Source of the DNA: an uncultured Polyangiaceae bacterium
GTDB lineage: Bacteria; Myxococcota_A; Polyangia; Polyangiales; Houyiibacteriaceae
NCBI GenBank assembly: GCA_947258625.1
Contig: CAMYJN010000024.1
Span: forward strand, 1 to 10,953
Reading direction: 5' to 3'
Length of the DNA: 10,953 nucleotides
Under the pieces are notes generated by a model that saw nothing but the letters and a program-made list of their open reading frames with translations, did no database searches and was not told the origin of the DNA. A program made the translations under genes and the position numbers. Shown here in pieces: positions 7,297 to 10,953 of this stretch (positions are counted from its first letter, which is position 1; every line of letters begins with the position of its first letter).

Positions 7297-7965
7297 ATGT
7301 CGCCTTCACTGACACTCGTCGCCTGCGCTCTCGGGTTCGTCTTTCTAGCCGCTGCTCTGGGGGTGCGCGCGGATGGAGGCCAGATCGTCGACGGGACAAC
7401 CGGAACGAAGTTCGACGAGCTCACCCGAGTCGAGGGCAAGCCGTACAAGTGCTTGGGTGCTGGGGTTCGGAAACTGGCTGTCGTCAAGGTTTACGCGCTC
7501 GCGTTCTGTGTCGAAGCCGCGCACGCCGATGTGCTCGTGAAGAGCTACCTCGAGGCCCACCACGCAGGGCTGCGAGGCGAGCCTTTGTTTGACGCACTTC
7601 GCAAGGATCCGAAATTTTTCCAGACGCTTGCCGGCACCAAGTACAACCGATTGGTGGTGCTCAAAATGCAGCGCGACCTGAGCAGAAAGCAGCTCGCCAC
7701 CAACATCCGTCGCTCACTCACCCCGCTGCTGCCTGACGAGAAGCTAGACAGGCTCGACGCGGCCATCACCACGGGCGCCAAGAAAGGCCAGGTGGTGAAG
7801 ATCTATGCTGTTGCAGCCAAGCTCACCGTCGATGTCGCCGGCGAGGTGCGTGTGGTCGAAGACGAAGAAGTGACGCAAAAACTGTTCTTCGTCTGGCTCG
7901 GGACCAAGAGCGTCAGCCCGACGTTACGCGAAAACATTGCCCGTCGGGCCGCCAGGCTGCCGTGA
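7297..7965 (+). CDS. Secreted chalcone-isomerase-like domain protein
   Basis: ATG 7297 is chosen because GGGAG (7285-7289) sits 7 bp upstream and the first residues then form a signal peptide: a hydrophobic stretch at about 5-22 ending GVRA before DGG, giving likely cleavage after residue 25. An in-frame GTG at 7264 would put 11 extra residues before it and is less likely. The 222-residue product fits the bacterial chalcone-isomerase-like family: VEGKPYKCLGAGVRKL (45-60), VVKVYALAFCVE (62-73), a basic RLVVLKMQRDLSR segment (118-130) and KKGQVVKIYAV (162-172). These proteins share the fold of plant chalcone isomerase but are not thought to catalyse the flavonoid reaction, and their role is largely unknown; fatty-acid binding is known for some fold members. 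The protein is probably periplasmic. It stands alone, divergent from the TIR gene and convergent with the small membrane protein gene. Confidence 0.82.
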   Translation: MSPSLTLVACALGFVFLAAALGVRADGGQIVDGTTGTKFDELTRVEGKPYKCLGAGVRKLAVVKVYALAFCVEAAHADVLVKSYLEAHHAGLRGEPLFDALRKDPKFFQTLAGTKYNRLVVLKMQRDLSRKQLATNIRRSLTPLLPDEKLDRLDAAITTGAKKGQVVKIYAVAAKLTVDVAGEVRVVEDEEVTQKLFFVWLGTKSVSPTLRENIARRAARLP

Positions 7966-7981
7966 TTGGCACAACTAGGGA

Positions 7982-8013
7982 CGAGTGAGATTGACCTAAG
8001 CCCTCTCACCTCG
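7982..8013. terminator. Possible hairpin between convergent genes
   Basis: CGAGTGAGA (7982-7990) can pair with TCTCACCTCG (8004-8013) with one bulged base, leaving a 13-base loop. It lies in the 30-bp gap between two convergent stop codons, and its right arm covers the last codons of the membrane protein gene. A terminator acting in both directions would fit this place, but no T-tract follows on either strand, so this is only a candidate. Confidence 0.3.
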
Positions 8014-8388
8014 CAGGCCTCGCGCGATCATCGTGTTCAAACTGAAGATCGTCATGCCGGCGCCGATCGCCACGTACATCGTTGTAAGGAACAGCACGAG
8101 CGCAAAGAGGTAGGCCAGGGTCGCAGCTTCCGAAGAGCCGCCGCTGGCGCCGATTTGTATGAGAGCGAGACCGACAAAAGGGACTACTCCCAATGCTATC
8201 GTCACCCTGCCTCCGTAGACGTAAATGAGCATGAGTCGGCGCGTGCGCCGCGAGAGGCGCACGCCGTCTCTGACCCCGCTGTAGACCTCCATTGCTGCCC
8301 GATGCGCCGCGTGACTGATCCACGCAGAGAATGCCATCGCCGACATGAAGAGACCGGTTTCGACGGCGATTAGGGTGACGGTCGACAC
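7996..8388 (-). CDS. Small 3-TM membrane protein of unknown function
   Basis: GTG at 8388 is taken as the start because AGGAGG lies 5 bp before it on the minus strand. The longer frame from 8463 would add 25 mostly Arg/Gly/Glu residues and run into the preceding gene. The 130-residue product is almost all membrane: a first helix around 5-24, then a basic cytoplasmic-type loop (about 40-51, RDGVRLSRRTRR), a second helix (about 52-80), a short Gly/Ser turn, a third helix (about 88-117) and a basic end. I do not recognise the family. It begins 34 bp after the stop of the ketopantoate-reductase-like gene on the same strand, so the two are very likely co-transcribed. That link does not define its role; a transport or accessory function is only a guess. 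Confidence 0.75.
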   Translation of the reverse strand: MSTVTLIAVETGLFMSAMAFSAWISHAAHRAAMEVYSGVRDGVRLSRRTRRLMLIYVYGGRVTIALGVVPFVGLALIQIGASGGSSEAATLAYLFALVLFLTTMYVAIGAGMTIFSLNTMIARGLRGERA

Positions 8389-8422
8389 ATCTTCCTCCTC
8401 TCGGCCACCTTGGCCACCTCGG

Positions 8423-9460
8423 TCACGACGCGTCCTTGAGCCTGCGAAGCAGCATCTCCGCATTCATCCGAGGTGAGCCGGCGCCCGCGCGCTCGGCATT
8501 ATGGACGAGCTCCACGATGCGTTGGTTGGCCGGAGCGTTCATGGCGTGCTTTTCTGCAAGGCTGACGATCTCTCCGTTTAGGAAGTCCACCTCGGTCGGC
8601 CGTCGTCGCTCGAGGTCCGTCCACATCGAGACGCGTGCCTCTGGGTCGACGCGAAGCTGTGCACGAACGACCAGCCGCACGATCGGTGTCGGGAGCTTCA
8701 TGATGAGAGACATGATCCGAAGGGGAACCCCACGGAACTTGGCGGCGTGAACACCAGCTCGGTCCAGCACGTCGAGCGCCTCGTCGAGAAGGAGCGCGAT
8801 GACGCGACGATATTGACGGGAGAGGATCATGTCGCGGGTCGAAGAGCCGGACAGGGCGCCGACTGCGTTGTTCAGATTCGAGACAAGCTTCGTCCACTGT
8901 TCGGGCGCGATCGGTCGGACCTCCTCGGCGTCGATTCCAGCAGCTCTGAGGGCATTGACCAACGCCCGATCCTGACCTTCGGGTCGCGTCTCGATGATCA
9001 AAGGCCCGCTCAACGCACGCTGAAAGACCGCGCCATCGCGAATGATCACATTGAAGCCAACCACCGCAGGGAGCACCGGGTTGCCGGGCAACGCCTCGCG
9101 AAGGATCTCGTGATTCCTCACTCCGTTTTGCAAGCTCACAATCACCGTCGTGGGTTGCAGGACGTTCGCGAGAGTCTTTGCGACCTTCGCGGTCGCCCCT
9201 GCCTTCACACAGCAGAACACGACATCGCATGAAGACAGAAGGTGAGGGTCTTCTTCTATTCGTACCTTGCTAGCATCGACGCGATCTTCGTGATCGAAGT
9301 CTCGCAGTGTCAGGCCGTTCTCTGCGATCGCGTCAGCTAGGGTCCTGCGTCCGATGAGTGTGACTTCCACCGCGCCCTTCGCGGCGAGACGCCCGCCTAC
9401 GTAGCCGCCGATTGCCCCGGCTCCCATGATCCCAATGTGAAGTCTTTCGTTTGCGCTCAC
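8423..9460 (-). CDS. Ketopantoate reductase (ApbA/PanE) family NADP-dependent dehydrogenase
   Basis: The gene encodes 345 residues from a GTG start at 9460. The N-terminal Rossmann fold carries IGIMGAGAIGGYVGGRL (9-25), with RR at 38-39 suited to an NADP phosphate. Conserved family positions follow: QNG (111-113), the catalytic Lys191 in QWTKLVSNLNN, and SMWTDLERRRPTEVDFLNG (278-296) with Glu290. The founding member PanE reduces 2-dehydropantoate to pantoate for coenzyme A synthesis (EC 1.1.1.169). The length is somewhat above E. coli PanE (about 300 residues) but usual for the wider family. No other pantothenate gene is nearby, and many genomes hold several paralogues acting on other 2-oxo acids, so the symbol panE is not assigned. 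The small membrane protein gene lies 34 bp downstream; the SLOG gene diverges 90 bp upstream. Cytoplasmic. The family is certain, the substrate is not. Confidence 0.92.
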   Translation of the reverse strand: MSANERLHIGIMGAGAIGGYVGGRLAAKGAVEVTLIGRRTLADAIAENGLTLRDFDHEDRVDASKVRIEEDPHLLSSCDVVFCCVKAGATAKVAKTLANVLQPTTVIVSLQNGVRNHEILREALPGNPVLPAVVGFNVIIRDGAVFQRALSGPLIIETRPEGQDRALVNALRAAGIDAEEVRPIAPEQWTKLVSNLNNAVGALSGSSTRDMILSRQYRRVIALLLDEALDVLDRAGVHAAKFRGVPLRIMSLIMKLPTPIVRLVVRAQLRVDPEARVSMWTDLERRRPTEVDFLNGEIVSLAEKHAMNAPANQRIVELVHNAERAGAGSPRMNAEMLLRRLKDAS

Positions 9461-9481
9461 CGTAGGGCTCTGCTCGGCACG

Positions 9482-9509
9482 AGTATAAGCTGTGGGTGCC
9501 GTTCGTCAT
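9482..9509 (-). promoter_or_regulatory. Candidate sigma-70-type promoter for the ketopantoate-reductase-like gene
   Basis: On the minus strand ATGACG (9509-9504) and TATACT (9487-9482) are separated by 16 bp, four and five matches to the -35 and -10 consensus. Transcription would begin roughly 15 nt before the GTG at 9460. An AT-rich hexamer stands out here, but the same bases also give TATAAG on the plus strand, so either gene of this divergent pair could use it. Confidence 0.35.
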
Positions 9510-9550
9510 AGGTCCGGAGCGAGATCTGGTGATAGCATCGCTGCGACTTG

Positions 9551-10953
9551 ATGACGAACCAAAGAGAGCTGGCGCGGCCGATACCGGCGATTCGACTCGG
9601 GGTCGTCGGGCACCGAGATCTGGAGGGAGTCGACAGGGAGGCGCTTCGCGAAAGCGTTTCGCGTTTTCTCGATGAGCTTCGAAGCGCGGTTGACGAAGCA
9701 CTTGGCACCCTCGATCAAGCGATGAGCCCCGACCCGTACGTGCGAGAGCCCGCACTGTTCTTCTTGATCGATCCTCTGGCCGAAGGCGCGGACCAGTTGG
9801 TCGCGGAGGTCGCGACCGAGGGTGGCTACGGCTACCGGCTGCGGGCGCCGATCCCTTTCGCCACGGAGCAATACAAGGCTTATTTCACCCACGAGCCCGA
9901 GGCCTCGAAGGCGACGTTCGACCGGCTCGTGGAGGACCCAGCGAACGACGCCATCCTGTTGGAGCTCGTGTGCTCGACCGTCGAGGCCGAGGGCGGTGGC
10001 GCCTACGCTGCAGCCGCGGACGTGCTCCTCGACAACACCGACGTGCTTTTGGCTTTGCACGATCCGTCACGAGTCGGGAAGGTCGGTGGCACAGCGGAGA
10101 CCTTGATGAAAGCCACTCGGGCAGGAGTGTCCGTCATCGGAGTCGACGTCCGGTCGCCGCGGCAGCTCAGCGTGTTGCGCTTGGATCCGGGGAATCGGAT
10201 CGCGGCCGAGCCTCTCACCCAGGATGAGCTCCGAACCACCGTAGCGCGCATTCTACTACCGGTCGGGGCACCTGCCGCGAGCGAAGCGACCGAAGGCGCG
10301 GCAGAACAGATCGCCCGGCTGCAGCGGTTCCTGGCTGAGCCATTGATCACCGGAGGGGCAGGCGCCCATGTGCTGGCGAACACGCTCCACGCGGTCTACC
10401 GAACCTTCTGGCTTGTCGTTCCAGCGCTTGGTTCGATCGTCGCGTCGTTCCGGCGGGGGAAGGGTCGAAAGGTGGGCAGTCTACCGACCCCGCCCGAGCC
10501 CGAGAGCTCCGGCGCAGCGACGACGATCGATTCCATTCAACGACCGTATCTCCAGCGCATGGCGTCCGTCGACCGACTCGCGGGTTTCTACATGGGCCTC
10601 TACCAGGGCTCCTTCGTGATGAACTTCTTGCTCGGCGCCATGGCGGTCCTCTTCGCCGTGCTCGCCTACTTCAACTGGGCCCACAAGTCCGTGTGGCTCT
10701 GGGCGGAGGGACTCGCGCTCGCGATCATCTTGCTCAACTTCGTGGCGTCCCGCGCTTGGAGCTGGCACGAGCGAGCCGTCGACTACCGGTTCGTTGCGGA
10801 GTACCTGCGCCAAACGACGATGTTGGCGCCGCTCGGGCGACTGGCGCCTCTGATCCGTCCTTCGGCTCACTACCGAGGTCACGATCCATGGCTCACCTGG
10901 ATGGGATGGTACATACGCGCGCTCCATCGGGACCAAGGTGTGGTCGACTTCGA
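9551..10953 (+). CDS. SLOG-domain protein with C-terminal two-helix membrane region (SLATT-like), 3' truncated
   Basis: The frame runs open from ATG 9551 (or the adjoining TTG 9548; an in-frame stop lies at 9533) to the window edge, giving 467 residues without a stop. The N-terminal half is a Rossmann-like SLOG domain: RLGVVGHRDL (15-24), PLAEGADQLVA (75-85), YRLRAPIPF (95-103), and VGGTAETL (178-185) before a strand at 193-200. SLOG domains bind, or are predicted to bind, nucleotide-derived ligands. A Pro/Ser-rich linker (about 305-325) leads to two membrane helices (about 357-374 and 381-400), then WHERAVDYRFVAEYLRQ (405-421), as in 2-TM domains that accompany SLOG and SMODS genes and are thought to form membrane-disrupting effectors. 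A further hydrophobic stretch at 286-300 may touch the membrane. The ribosome binding site is weak. It diverges from the reductase-like gene. The SLOG call is firm, the SLATT match approximate. Confidence 0.85.
   Translation, partial: MTNQRELARPIPAIRLGVVGHRDLEGVDREALRESVSRFLDELRSAVDEALGTLDQAMSPDPYVREPALFFLIDPLAEGADQLVAEVATEGGYGYRLRAPIPFATEQYKAYFTHEPEASKATFDRLVEDPANDAILLELVCSTVEAEGGGAYAAAADVLLDNTDVLLALHDPSRVGKVGGTAETLMKATRAGVSVIGVDVRSPRQLSVLRLDPGNRIAAEPLTQDELRTTVARILLPVGAPAASEATEGAAEQIARLQRFLAEPLITGGAGAHVLANTLHAVYRTFWLVVPALGSIVASFRRGKGRKVGSLPTPPEPESSGAATTIDSIQRPYLQRMASVDRLAGFYMGLYQGSFVMNFLLGAMAVLFAVLAYFNWAHKSVWLWAEGLALAIILLNFVASRAWSWHERAVDYRFVAEYLRQTTMLAPLGRLAPLIRPSAHYRGHDPWLTWMGWYIRALHRDQGVVDF

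Noticed and set aside
8499..9230. 243-codon minus-strand frame within the reductase-like gene
   Set aside because: Shifted frame of the same strand, with composition typical of a frame shadow and no domain.

Overview
The window is GC-rich, tightly packed bacterial DNA with nine genes on both strands. The mix of a class III nucleotidyl cyclase, a cyclic-nucleotide-binding patatin phospholipase, eukaryotic-type Ser/Thr kinases with multi-pass membrane anchors, a TIR protein and a SLOG-membrane protein resembles a signalling-rich genome of the Myxococcota (myxobacterial) type. That assignment is an inference from gene content and base composition; no phylogenetic marker is present.

Layout. Positions 1-483 (+) hold the C-terminal part of a class III nucleotidyl cyclase, cut by the window edge. 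It is followed 17 bp later by a patatin-like phospholipase with an N-terminal cyclic-nucleotide-binding domain (501-2501, +). This gene runs tail-to-tail into a 6-TM Ser/Thr kinase (2481-4094, -) with a 21-bp 3' overlap. Upstream of that kinase on the minus strand lies a close tandem paralogue (4135-5684, -) broken by a single-base frameshift, and 100 bp further upstream a TIR-domain protein with a helical, TPR-like tail (5785-7164, -). These three could form one transcription unit, TIR then kinase B then kinase A. A divergent gene for a secreted chalcone-isomerase-like protein follows (7297-7965, +). Next is a minus-strand pair: a ketopantoate-reductase-family dehydrogenase (8423-9460) and a small 3-TM protein (7996-8388). 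The window ends in a SLOG-domain protein with two C-terminal membrane helices (9551 to beyond 10953, +).

How the genes may work together. The clearest functional pair is cyclase plus phospholipase: one gene can make a cyclic nucleotide, and the next carries a domain that can bind one, fused to a lipase. This has the logic of signal-activated effector systems (Pycsar, CBASS), though the phospholipase also resembles the widespread bacterial neuropathy-target-esterase family. The TIR gene and the SLOG-2TM gene also belong to families recurrent in nucleotide-signalling and immune-type systems. The window could therefore be an accessory signalling or defence neighbourhood, but nothing in the sequence proves a defence role. 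No tRNA, rRNA, CRISPR array, insertion sequence or attachment site was seen. Intergenic gaps are all under 135 bp.
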